From assembly GCA_943736015.1 (NCBI GenBank), contig OX031056.1:62461277-62525276 (forward strand): a stretch of DNA of 64,000 nt, read 5' to 3'. Source of the DNA: Tridacna crocea (Eukaryota; Mollusca; Bivalvia; Cardiida; Cardiidae). Under the pieces are notes generated by a model. It was not told where the DNA came from and made no database searches. It saw nothing but the letters and a program-made list of their open reading frames with translations. The position numbers and the translations under genes are program-made. Positions 21,466 to 31,629 of the stretch are shown piece by piece (positions within the stretch are counted from its first letter, which is position 1; the number at the start of each line of letters is the position of its first letter).

Positions 21466-22564
21466 CGAGGGCTGAACGCAACACTGTCGTAACTAACATT
21501 TTTTCCAAAATGACATTTTTTTCATTTTTGTAATCTAGAGTGCTAGTTTCATGTCCAGTAAAAATATTTTGCCAAAAAAATCAAGATAAAGCACTTAAAT
21601 TCAAAAGTGGTCAAAATGTCGTAAGTGAATATTGGTAATTTTGTCAACGCAACAGTGTAGTTAACTTCAGATACATACAGTGTTGCACTGTAAAACCTCC
21701 TCTTTGTCACATGGAAAATGGTGCAACAATGTATGTAACTGACATGGAGAGTTTACTTCATAATTACTTCTATCAAATTAAGACTTATAACAGTTTTAAC
21801 AATACTTAAATCATCAAGATGATATAAATTTTAAGCAATGTACTAACATGATAACTTTTTAAAAGTTAAAAATCCCTTTAGATCTTTTATTTCCAAAACT
21901 GAAGCAAAAGATTGATAACTGGTAAGGTCTGAAAAAAACAAATGCCTTTTCAAATGCATTCCAAAGAACTTTCTAGAGCAAAACAAAACAAAAAAAATAG
22001 GCCTGCTGGTTACATTAAATGTGTATCTATTTCAAAAAGGTATATCTAAACAGATTAGTTCTGACAAGATGGGGAATATTTAGACCTATCATCAAGAAGA
22101 TAATAGAAATAAAAGCTCAATAGTGGCCTAAATACTCATTGCAGATGGCAAAAATACAATTAGATTCAAGCCATACCATTCAAAAGTATGGAAATAATTA
22201 TGAAGACGAAAATCTGTTATTTTCAGTTAGCTCTAGTATTTAACACTGACAGGAATTGTAGGACAAAAGTTGCAATGTCACTCTGTCCTTTGTTTACTTC
22301 TTACCTGGTTTTCAAATTCATTTTCCTACCAGAGACTTGCACTTTAAATGAAACTACAATTACAGATTGTCATCTTCACAATAATTTACATACTTTTAAA
22401 TGATATGATTGTAATCTAGAATCATTTTATCAACCCCTTTGCTTACTTTTGGCCAACACTCTGACCTTAAATGCCAAAATTACTCAACATCTTCGTAGAT
22501 ATTCATGAGTTTTTCCAACTGAACAAAACCGCACCTTTCAAAAAGAACAAAAAGACATTATTCA

Positions 22565-22713
22565 TTGTTTGTTGGAACAGCATTTTCTCCTTTTCTCACA
22601 ATGTTTTCTACCCTTCACAAAACAAATTTCAAATTTTCAGTCACTGTTATTTTGTCGTCTACAAGTGCTTTTGATTTGGACAAACTTAAAATTTTGTTGT
22701 TTGGTAATGAGTT
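22565..22713 (-). repeat. K MITE fragment nested in the TIR element
   Basis: Begins near the palindrome centre (AACAGCATTTTCTCC) and ends GTTTGGTAATGAGTTA. The left half is missing, so K is both host and passenger of the same larger element. Confidence 0.75.
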
Positions 22714-24607
22714 AGCCAAGTATCACAAATAGTAGTTTTGCATCCTGCAATATCTTACTTAAGAATACCACCAATTGACCAGGCAGCAACTGCTGGTGAG
22801 GACTGAACCAGAATCTTGTGATTACAAAACCAATGCATGAAAGACCCTCATAGGTTTTGGAGCAACAAAACAGAATTACACGTATCAATTCAATAATTCT
22901 CTTCTTTGATTTGAACCACAAGTATCCTTGCCATTAAACATTCACCGTGTTTATGCATACATTGGGAAATCCTTGATGAGAAAAGACACAGGATTTTCAA
23001 TCCAAATGCTTATTGTACAATTGCTGCTAGTTTCTGGAGACCCCTAACCTTGTACTACTGGAACCCCGGAAAGACAACCACCTTAAGTGTTAGGCTTCCA
23101 GTGTTAGGTTAGACCAAGGGTGAGGTTCTGAGATATCTTTCCTCTGAATTAGACAATGCATACAAGTGGAACTAAAATTGTCTCTTTTAGATTTGTCATG
23201 TGTATCCAATCTCTTAATAATCTTTTGTAGAACACTGGGACCCTATGACTTTTGTATTGCTGTCAAAATTTAACAGATTTCATGAAGAGTGTCATGTTAG
23301 TAAACCATAGTATTCAAAACAGTTTGTTATGAGGAGAAATCAAGATTAGAAAGCTACTTCTATAGTTAAAGATATTTGGGCATGTGCCCATTATGATCTA
23401 GAAGAACTTCAAAAGGTTTTGAGAACAAATTCTCTCTTACCAAAGTGATTAAAATTGTATTTTCTATATAGATAAAGTGGAAATTAAAAATGGTCATTGT
23501 TTCGATCCAATCAAATGCATCTGACATCATGAACTTGTGAGGCAGTGTATTGTTTTCCATTTCATGAAACGGGAAGCTGCATAATTTTATGGTAAAGAGA
23601 AAATTGCGATGTTTTCATTACAAAACAAAGCAGGTTTCCTGTACTGTTGGTTGTGACTACTGGACTCTTATTTAAGATTATGCATAATTTATTACATTTA
23701 GAAAATTGGAATTTATCAAATAAAAAGAACTTGATATAAATCACATCCAGTGCTGCCAGTAAAAGAATGCTTTGTGTGAAGATTTTTAGATATCATTGTT
23801 CTTGCTAAGTAAATGTCTTCTTCATTTTGGGTTCTAAACAGTTGGATAATGGCAGTATGTAATACTTATCCATGTTCATCTTTTTTTCAAACCTCTTGTC
23901 TACAGTATCACGTCACACAGAGACCATGGTAGTGAACTTTGACACGAAATTCAGTTTTGAAATAAATTCCAAAATATAATAGCTCACAAGCTTGCACAGT
24001 TACTTAAGGTGGTTTAAAGAAGGCAGTGCTATCAACACACTGCATAGGTTTATTTTCAAAGTTAAAGGTCTAAAAACTATAAAAAGTTTATGAAAAACTA
24101 TAAAATCTAAAAGGAAACTATGACGCAAATGTTTTCAGTGTACAAGAGATTTGGATCTCCTAAAAAAAGTTAGTACAATGGGATCTGTCCATGAGCACAT
24201 GCTTCCATTTTGTCTTGTAAGTCTGCTGTCCATTGGTACTATTGCCATCAGGTTTAAATAAAGTCCAGAGAAGATTGGAACATGGTTACTTGATAATATT
24301 TATCATACAAGTGATTTAATCTGTCAATAGGTCTAACCTCAGGGAAAACTGTTGTGCTAGGTCATGCATTTGTGAAAATGCATGTCAAACTCAGCAATCT
24401 TTATTAACATTCATGTGTGGTTGATATTGTTATGTGATGCGCAAAAAAAAATGTTTGCTGATTAAAAGGTATGCTAATTTGGAAGGTAAAGTTTAAGGGA
24501 AGATAACTCTGACTTTGTTGTTATAATTGTTTCAAAAGCAAAATTCTTCACAACAACCAATCAATATTGTTGTTCTTGTCAAGTGTCAGTAAAATCAGTC
24601 TAAAAGT

Positions 24608-24710
24608 GATTGAGTGGTATTCTATGCCACTTTCAACATTATTTCAGTCATATCAAGGGGACAGCTCACAAATTCATGCATGCCCTGGTATTCATCAATA
24701 CTAGGTTAAG
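24608..24710 (-). repeat. Fragment of the SINE family seen at 35583 and 40094
   Basis: CCACTTTCAACATTATTTCAG, TCATATCAAGG and CTGGTATTCATCAATACTAG match the body of the 35583-35873 element in order. The tRNA-like head is absent. Confidence 0.5.
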
Positions 24711-25409
24711 AATCAGTGCAAAACTATAGCAGTTTGTTCCAGACTATGATATACAGGGTTACAATGCATGTTACTTTAATCACACACTAAGGTCCCAAAG
24801 CATTCATTTAAAAGGTACATCTTAGAAAGCCATCATTCATGTTACCGTCCTAATCAAGCTTGAATTACTTTAAATTGAAAGAAAACAGCAAAAGAAGTTT
24901 ATTCAACATGGCAATGTATTGGTTTACAAACAGCTTATTTTTTTCTATAAACCAAACAAATTTCCCCATAGAAGGCAGAAATTTATACTTATCAATACAA
25001 TAATCAGTCAAAAATTGTTGAAAGTGTCAATAAAACTTTATTACATATGATTGAAAGCTATGTGAATTCACTTACAACTGTTTTGCATAAAATATTTCAT
25101 GCAGTTATCCCTTATCTTAAGGTGGAAAACTGTCGTAAGTGCAGTTACTACAGTTTTGCACGAAAATTTTTCCCCAATATTTTATTTTTTCAGCAGGTAA
25201 ACTGTTGTAAGTAACAATTTTTGTAAAATCATCTTTTTGCAAATTGTTTTCCAAAAATCCTTTTTAATATCTTGAAAGTCATTAAAATTAACTTCTATTC
25301 AGATTGAAATAATGGTAATATTGATTTTCTCTAAGAAAGGAAATAGTTTTTTGTCTCTCTTGTAAAATTTTGAAAAATACAGTTACGACAGTGTTGCGTT
25401 AAGCCCTCG

Positions 25410-25509
25410 AAATACTGGTTACCAGCATTTTCTCTTTTTCCCACCATGTTTTCAAAAGGCTTCTATCTCGGGAATAGTAAAAACCAGGGAATGTTTGGTA
25501 AAGGGTTAA
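25410..25509 (+). repeat. K MITE, right half of the interrupted copy
   Basis: AAATACTGGTTACCAGC, TTTTTCCCACCATGTTTTC and AAGGCTTCTATCTCGGG lead to GGTAAAGGGTTAA. Completes the copy started at 21326. Confidence 0.85.
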
Positions 25510-25998
25510 AACGTCAGCATCCCAGGAGCACGACGTTCTATGTCTTGCAACTTACCGCTTTAGTTTAACTTTTTACGAAACGACATTTTTTTCTTTTACT
25601 TTTCCAAATCAAAGGCAAAAAAACACGTGAGATGAATCTATGAATCTCAGAAGATAGATATCAAATCCAAAAGAAGAGACAACAATGCGGAGGGGTGTGG
25701 GGTGGTGTTAGGGGCGAGGAAGGAATAAAAGGCTGGTTACCAGCATTTCTCATTTTAGTTTACACATATTTATTTATAATTATAGATTTAAAAAGGATTA
25801 GGATGAAAGCTAATGAAAACTTATACAGCCCTTCTCCAAAGCACAAATGGTCCATAAAACAGGCATCGAAATTCAATAAAAGTATAAAGTGCACCCCCGC
25901 ACCCACCCACTCCACACCTATCCACCTCACACCCACATCAGCACCCAGACCCTCACCCAATCAAATACCCACACAATCTTAACTCTAACGTAAAAAAA

Positions 25999-26024
25999 AG
26001 GTGTGAGAGAGAGAGAGAGAGACG

Positions 26025-26056
<32 letters not shown>

Positions 26057-26137
26057 CAGAGACAGAGACGAAGAGAGAGAGAGAGAGAGAGACAGAGAGA
26101 GAGAAAGAGAGAGACAGAGACAGAGACAGAGAGGGCC
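25999..26137 (+). repeat. (GA)n-rich microsatellite
   Basis: Imperfect GA repeat with interspersed GACAGA and GACGGA. It produces Arg-Glu and Ser-Leu repeat peptides in the open frames on both strands, which are not genes. Confidence 0.95.
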
Positions 26138-26144
26138 GACACTT

Positions 26145-26312
26145 ACCGCGTCGTGAGGACAAATCAACGCTCTCAGACCCTCGTCGTGAGGACACTATGG
26201 GAAAGTGAGGACACAATTTTTGTCCTCACTATTACTATGTCGATTTACATTCCGCATAGTTCAAAATGGATTTTTAAAACTTTTTTTTGCTGTGAGGACA
26301 CAAGTCCTCATA
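26145..26312 (+). repeat. GTGAGGACA cluster with hairpin
   Basis: GTGAGGACA occurs four times; one copy forms GTGAGGACA-CAATTTT-TGTCCTCAC, a perfect 9-bp hairpin at about 26206-26230. The same 9-mer is the key word of the arrays at 37690-38035 and 49890-50235. Confidence 0.7.
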
Positions 26313-27140
26313 GTCATTTCTCTCACTCTCTTGACCGTGGGGTGAATTTTCAATTCTAATGTTGAGTAGAACTGGACGGATACCAGTCACTTACTCCGTG
26401 GATCAAAGGATGGGTACCAGACGGAACCGGATGTGCATATATGCTTTGATGGCGGGATGAAATTGAAGCGAAATACTGAAATAAAGGTAATTATTTCCAT
26501 AATTTACTTTTATATTTGTACAGGATATCGATTTTATCCATGAATTGTTGATTTTTTTATTGAATTTCTACCAGTTTCGACGAGTACAAGCCAGATTAAT
26601 TCAGTATGAGTGGAAAATGTGAAGAATGTTTCTTGCTTCGTTGTGTCATCGTACGTACCAGAAGTGTTCCAAAATTCAATCGATGCTCTCATGATAGCCT
26701 TGAGTGTTCGAATTCCGTGATGATAAGGAAACATCAAAATAGAACAAAGAGTTTCGAGAGGAATAGTAAGAAGAAAGTGCTTGTCTGCATAAAATAATCC
26801 TTTCTGATCGTTTTCATGTAAAAAAATTGATGTTAATTTCAACAGTCAGCCGCTTAAAAACGAACATGCCGTTGGCCTCCTTGAGCCAAAATGGCGTGAC
26901 CTAATATCTGGCAGCTCGGCAGTAATACTTTAATTTCTTTTTGAAATGGCATGATAAAAATTTAAGGCATAGACAAAACAACACACATTTTTCGTTAAAA
27001 TGATTTTTTTGACCACTTGTTAGCTCATACTGTTAATTTATCAATGGGTATACCCTATTACCCTACAGAATCTACGTGCGGACAGGAAGAGTTAAATCAA
27101 CGTACTGAAGTACTAAACTGTATTACGCTCAGTACAATGC

Positions 27141-27356
27141 AAATGACAAAATTTTAGACTTGTCCAAACTGAAAGCATTTGTAGATGAGAAGATAAAAGT
27201 TACTCAAAAATTGAAAGTTGACTTCAGAAGAGTAGAAAACATTGTGGGAAAAGGAGAAAATTCTGATTACCAGCATTTTCTCCTTTTCCCAAAATGTTTT
27301 CAGAAGGTTTCTTCCTATGGGTCGTAAAAACCAGGGATTGTTTGGTAAAGGGTTAA
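27141..27356 (+). repeat. K MITE, nearly full length
   Basis: AAATGACAAAATTTTAGAC to GGTAAAGGGTTAA, with a good palindrome (GAAAATTCTGATTACCAGC centre) damaged on one side. Confidence 0.8.
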
Positions 27357-27359
27357 GTC

Positions 27360-27661
27360 TTTTCCAAATGAAAGAAATTTGGACCAGTCCAAATTGAAAT
27401 GATTTGAAAATTACAAGAAGTACCGGACTCAAAAACAGAATTTTGTTTCAAGTTGTAATTACCATGAACAGGCCGGTAGGAACAGGGGGGGCTAGGGGGG
27501 GGCTCAGCCCCCCCCCAATAATTTTGAAAATCATAGTAACTAAAATACGAGTTCTTAGCGCAATGAAACTACCACGCAAAAAACCTCAGTATTTCGAAGT
27601 TAGCCCCCCCAATCTTGAAATCCTTCCTACGTCGCTGATGAATTATTTGGTAAAAGGTTAA
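27360..27661 (+). repeat. Second K copy, centre replaced by a small G-rich element
   Basis: The left K part is recognisable at 27360-27452 (GACCAGTCCAAATTGAAATG) and the K end at 27648-27661 (TGGTAAAAGGTTAA). Between them, about 27470-27640, is a block with GGCTCAGCCCCCCCC and ends that are inverse of each other (CGGTAGGAA and TTCCTACG). It looks like a short MITE inserted in, or replacing, the K interior. Confidence 0.5.
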
Positions 27662-27822
27662 ATAGTCGAATCATATTGCAAGGATACTTTCTGGCCATAA
27701 ATGATGAGTCATCACAAAAGAGAATTAGATTGTAATGCTTGCTAATCAAATCTAAATTATATAATAAGCAATCAAATCTAAATTATATAATAAGCTATCA
27801 TCTTTCGGTAACTCTAGGCTGT

Positions 27823-28048
27823 GTTACTCTTTACCAGACAATCTCGAGTTTTCTTGACGGTGAGAAAAAAGCCACTGAAAACACTGTGGGAAAAGCTGAA
27901 ATGATGGTAACCAGCATTTTCCCTTTTCCTACAATGTGTTCTGCCCTCCAATAGCAAGTTTTAATCTTAGAACCAAGTTAATTTTTTTGTCTGCAAATCC
28001 TTCAGTTTGGACCAGTCTAAGATAATTATGTTGTTTGGAAAAGTGTTA
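27823..28048 (-). repeat. K MITE, full length but diverged
   Basis: TTACTCTTTACCAGACAATC to TTTGGAAAAGTGTTAA. The arms read AAAACACTGTGGGAAAAGC and CCTTTTCCTACAATGTGTTC. Confidence 0.7.
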
Positions 28049-28109
28049 AATAAAGTCTGCTGTAACCTGCACTAATTTATCGATTGCTGTCCTGGATAGT
28101 TTAACCTCA

Positions 28110-28453
28110 TTATCTCCCACTAGATGGCATTCTATAAATATTCATTTATCTAATATGGGCATCCTGGGTACTGAACCGAATCACTTTCCTACGAGACAAC
28201 CGTTATTTTGAATTTAAAATTTGAATAAAGGTTAATCAATAAAACCCTACCTCATGCAATTTACTCAGCTATTATCAGCAGTTTAGAGAAATCTGAAGCT
28301 AAAGCAGGTCTCATTTCTCCTCAAATGTATTGATAAAAATTATTTTCAACATTGCTACTTTAAGCGTAATATTACAGTCAGCCCGCTTTCTGGGCTAGTG
28401 ATGCGTCATATAAGACAGTCGAATCTTCAAAAAATATGACATGCGCAGACAAC
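28110..28453 (+). repeat. Dispersed ~345-bp repeat, copy 1
   Basis: ATTATCTCCCACTAGATGGC to GACATGCGCAGACAAC. It aligns end to end with 59881-60225 in the same orientation, with most differences single bases. A deleted inverse copy is at 3323. No coding capacity. Confidence 0.75.
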
Positions 28454-28597
28454 AAGTTTAATCTGTAAAAGTTTAACATCTTGCTGTAAATCATTTAAAA
28501 GTGGGTGTGTACTGTGTTGGAAAATACACACTGCAGTCACAACCCTTACCTCGACTATCAACTAATAAATGCTTTATAATTTCTTTTTAGATCTGAA

Positions 28598-28645
28598 TTG
28601 CCAGTGCTGAAGAAAAAGCGCTGGTCCGAGGTCTGGGACCTACTG
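28598..28645 (+). pseudogene. Possible exon fragment, 5' side of hAT-like insertion
   Basis: After an acceptor-like TTTCTTTTTAG (28580-28590) one frame reads SELPVLKKKRWSEVWDLL (28592-28645). Joined across the insertion to 29828 the frame continues KWRSDRGKKTRRGSDGPV to a stop near 29925. An open frame over an excised transposon is suggestive, but the stretch is short and no family is recognised. Confidence 0.25.
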
Positions 28646-29819
28646 TAGGGCTCTGTACCAGTACTTGATATATATCGAAAACCGGTATTTTACATTCAAT
28701 AGATATATCGGATCGAACGTTTCTGTATCGAACAAAATATCGATCATCAAAAGAAAATAAAAGTAAAGCATATAAATACCCAATTTAGTTGTTTTTAAAG
28801 GCGAAATTCATTACGAGTTTACTTTAGGTAATCTGTAAAGTCGAGTAGTAGAGGTAGGTGTGGCTACCTGGGAAACTTAAAACCAATCGAAATGCGTCAT
28901 TCTTTATTACTCGCCCTGTACCCATTACACAATGGATGACAATTAGCTAATACCCCTATTCTCGTTCCCCCGTCATGTTGTTTGAAATCTGCAAATTATG
29001 CATCAATCAGCAGATTGCTGACAGATTTATGCTGGTAATTGGTCAATATAGTTGATTAAAGAAAGGTAATGAACATCTCGTGATGTGATCGAGAGGTAGC
29101 GATGGAAATAATTGAAGCCGTGACCTTTCAACCTTCCTAAGATTTTATTTGGTCGATCTTTTAATATTGCCGAAAAATGTGGTTCGAAAATCAAATCTCT
29201 TTTTCCGTTAGTTTATCTGAAATCAGTGTTCCGACTCGCGTAAATTATTGTGTAAATCATTTTATATACTTGAAATTTGCATTACAAATGTTAATCACAC
29301 GCGAGACCTCACGTAAGAAAAAACATGGACAAAAAAGGCCATTATCTGTTTATCGTGAGTAAAATAACAGGTTTTGATGCTACATGTAGTTCTAATCCTT
29401 ATTGAGAAATCTATGTCGAATCATGCGAACATACCTATCCAGAAATTAACACGCATGAAAAATTGTTCGGTGAAAAAAAAAAACACGGAAACCCATGACA
29501 CAACAAAATGTCTCCTTGACATTGTCCGATCAGAGTCCTCTTAGACTGTCTTTTCAGCTTTTTAATGAGTAGTAAATGTAGATCTAGTTAGAATTCATAT
29601 TAATTTAGGCCTAAATAATTATGAAATTTCAATGCAATCTAGAAGTGTTAAGTTTGCGGTATTTTGTTTTTCAGGTATGCTGAAAAAAGAACAAACACAA
29701 TTTTCGCATTTTTTTCTTTCTTTTATTGAAAATTGAAATATCATATGATATATCGAATATCCATCATTTTGTATCGATACAAATATTGTATCGATCAAAC
29801 TGACCGATACGGAGCCCTA
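28646..29819. mobile_element. Non-autonomous hAT-like element, 1174 bp
   Basis: Ends are TAGGGCTCTGTACCAGT on the left and, inverted, TAGGGCTCCGTATCGGT on the right. The flanking 8-mers ACCTACTG (28638-28645) and GCCTACTG (29820-29827) match at 7 of 8 positions. TA-GGG termini and an 8-bp duplication are the hAT signature. Subterminal ATCGAT / GTATCGA words are frequent at both ends. No BED zinc finger or hAT dimerisation domain is encoded; open frames are below 80 codons. Confidence 0.8.
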
Positions 29820-29827
29820 GCCTACTG

Positions 29828-30650
29828 AAATGGAGATCGGACCGGGGGAAAAAAACAAGGCGAGGGTCCGATGGACCTGTCAAAATGGAGGTCAGACCTG
29901 CCCAGTCTTCATGGTAAAAAGTCTGATGCCCAGAAATAAATTCAGAATGACTAATAGACGATTTGCCAATTAGATTTGATATAAGCGATATTTCCATTTT
30001 ATCGTAAGCGGCGCACCAGAAGTATCACGTGACACCGGACAATCAAAGCCTTATTTCAGTGACAAATCCCGTATGTCCCGTTCGTAAATCCTTTAAATAT
30101 GGACAAAACAATAACTCAAAAGAAAGTAGCATAGCAAGAAATCTACAAGAAATCAATTCTAACACAATTCAAAGATATTTCGCGATATTGCTTTTGAAAA
30201 AAAACATCATAAACAGACAAAATATGCATTTTATGAGATCTTTTGAAATAAAGAGTATGTAGAGACTAGGAACAAACTTACCCTCTGACATCTGTATAGA
30301 ATTCATAATCCTGTCCATTAATGACCATTAAAGGGGTTGATTAATATGAAACAAAAGATAAGATTGGTCAATTAAATGTGACATGTGTGTGTTAATCTGT
30401 AAGAAGCAATATATTACGCTGTTCTAAAGGTCACCCACCCTGCAGTGCGATACCGAGATCAAAGGAACACCGAGTTATCCCTTCACCCGGAAAAAGAGGG
30501 GGCATACATGCTGATTTGTCCCACTTTCTGTTATTTGTCTCACTTCCTCAAGCTTAACACCCCCCCCCCCCTTAAAAAAAACGAAACAAAAAGTAAGCAA
30601 TATGCAGTTCAGAAACATCTGTGAAAAATAAATTTTACAAAGTGTGAGAG
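29828..30650. other. No gene supported
   Basis: 29828-29927 is the 3' part of the possible exon split by the hAT-like element. Beyond that, open frames at 29764-29997 (antisense) and 30029-30262 show no domain. Confidence 0.4.
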
Positions 30651-30652
30651 AA

Positions 30653-31065
30653 AATATTTGGGGAAAAAAGGAAGGGCTTGCAAGAAGCATTTTCTCCTTT
30701 TTCAACAATTGTTTTTTTTTTACTTTTTCAAAGACAATTACAACCATTTGACCCACGTTTATTCTATCGTCTCCTTATGCTATGTGTCTGAACGAATCCA
30801 AAGTGTTGCCGTCGGGTGAAAACATTCAGAGTAACTATTTAAAACCATATACCGCATAACCCAAGCTTTTTACGATCCTTACAAAATATAGTTTTTAAAA
30901 ATGTTGTTGAAAAAGGATAAAGTTCTAGTAACCAACCTTTTCTCCTTTACTTTTGTTATCCTTCCTACAGAAAATTAATTTTTTTAGACACATTCAAATT
31001 GTTATCTGTATAGGCTTTCAATTTGGGAAAGTCTCAAAGTTTTGCTTCGTGAAGAGTTTATGAAA
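30653..31065 (-). repeat. Two degenerate K copies
   Basis: About 30653-30830 (GGAAGGGCTTGCAAGAAGC, TTTTCTCCTTTTTCAACAAT) and 30885-31065 (AAAAATGTTGTTGAAAAAGG, TTTTGCTTCGTGAAGAG). Order agrees with K, sequence strongly diverged. Confidence 0.5.
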
Positions 31066-31317
31066 GTTTCAGTGTTGTAAAAAATGGGGTGGGGTTGATA
31101 ACATCAATATAAGTGCAATTTTCCTATTTTTATGTCTGATCATTCAAACAATGTTTGCCGAAGTCCGTAGCTAAGTTTGTAACCTGTAGGCTCCAAGTCC
31201 AGGAATCTGTAGTTTGATTTATTTAAATGATTAATGTGATAATTTTTCAAATAAAAAATCGTCCCAGTACCTGCTAAAATTAAAATACAGAGACAGTTTA
31301 CTAACAAAAAACTGAGA

Positions 31318-31629
31318 CATTATCCCATTACCATACAATCCCTACTTTTGACAGCCCTGAGAAAAAAGTTTTTTTCAAAAATATTGTGGAAAAAGGAGAA
31401 AATGCTGGTAACCAGTATTTTCTCCTTTTCCCACAATGTTTTCTATCCTTCAATCATGTAATGTTTCTGTTTGAACTACCTCATAATAAGTTGACTATCG
31501 TAATAACAAAGTTTATTTCCAATTTCAAACTTTCAATTCCCTCTAGAAAAAAAGATGTTAGAGATTCATTTTTCAGAAAGCGAATACTTGCTATACGTGT
31601 TTTCATTTCAAAGCTAGTAAAGGGTTAGC
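31318..31629 (-). repeat. K MITE with rearranged right half
   Basis: The left half and centre are consensus-like (CCCATTACCATACAATCCC, GAAAATGCTGGTAACCAG, CCCACAATGTTTTCTATCC). After 31460 the sequence departs and rejoins a K-like end (CTAGTAAAGGGTTA) near 31629. Confidence 0.65.

Larger units (their letters stand above)
21466..25409. mobile_element. 3.94-kb non-autonomous DNA transposon with ~30-bp TIRs
   Basis: The left end starts CGAGGGCTGAACGCAACACT and the right end is the inverse of CGAGGGCTTAACGCAACACT; both continue GTCGTAACT. The flanks repeat AAAT (21462-21465 and 25410-25413), consistent with a 4-bp target duplication in the centre of a K palindrome. Subterminal GTCGTAAGT and ACTGT words recur on both sides (for example near 21618 and 25130). 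No transposase-like frame is present; the interior is AT-rich, with a K fragment (22565-22713) and a SINE fragment (24608-24710). Superfamily unknown; a 4-bp duplication fits several groups. Confidence 0.8.
25510..27140. other. No gene seen; contains GA satellite and TGAGGACA words
   Basis: Outside the microsatellite at 25999-26137 and the repeats at 26145-26312, the sequence is unremarkable. A small K scrap (GGCTGGTTACCAGCATTTCTC) is at 25731-25752. Open frames here are the GA/CT repeat read in several frames. Confidence 0.5.

Noticed and set aside
25927-26359. Arg-Glu and Ser-Leu rich frames
   Set aside because: Translation of the GA microsatellite in several frames.
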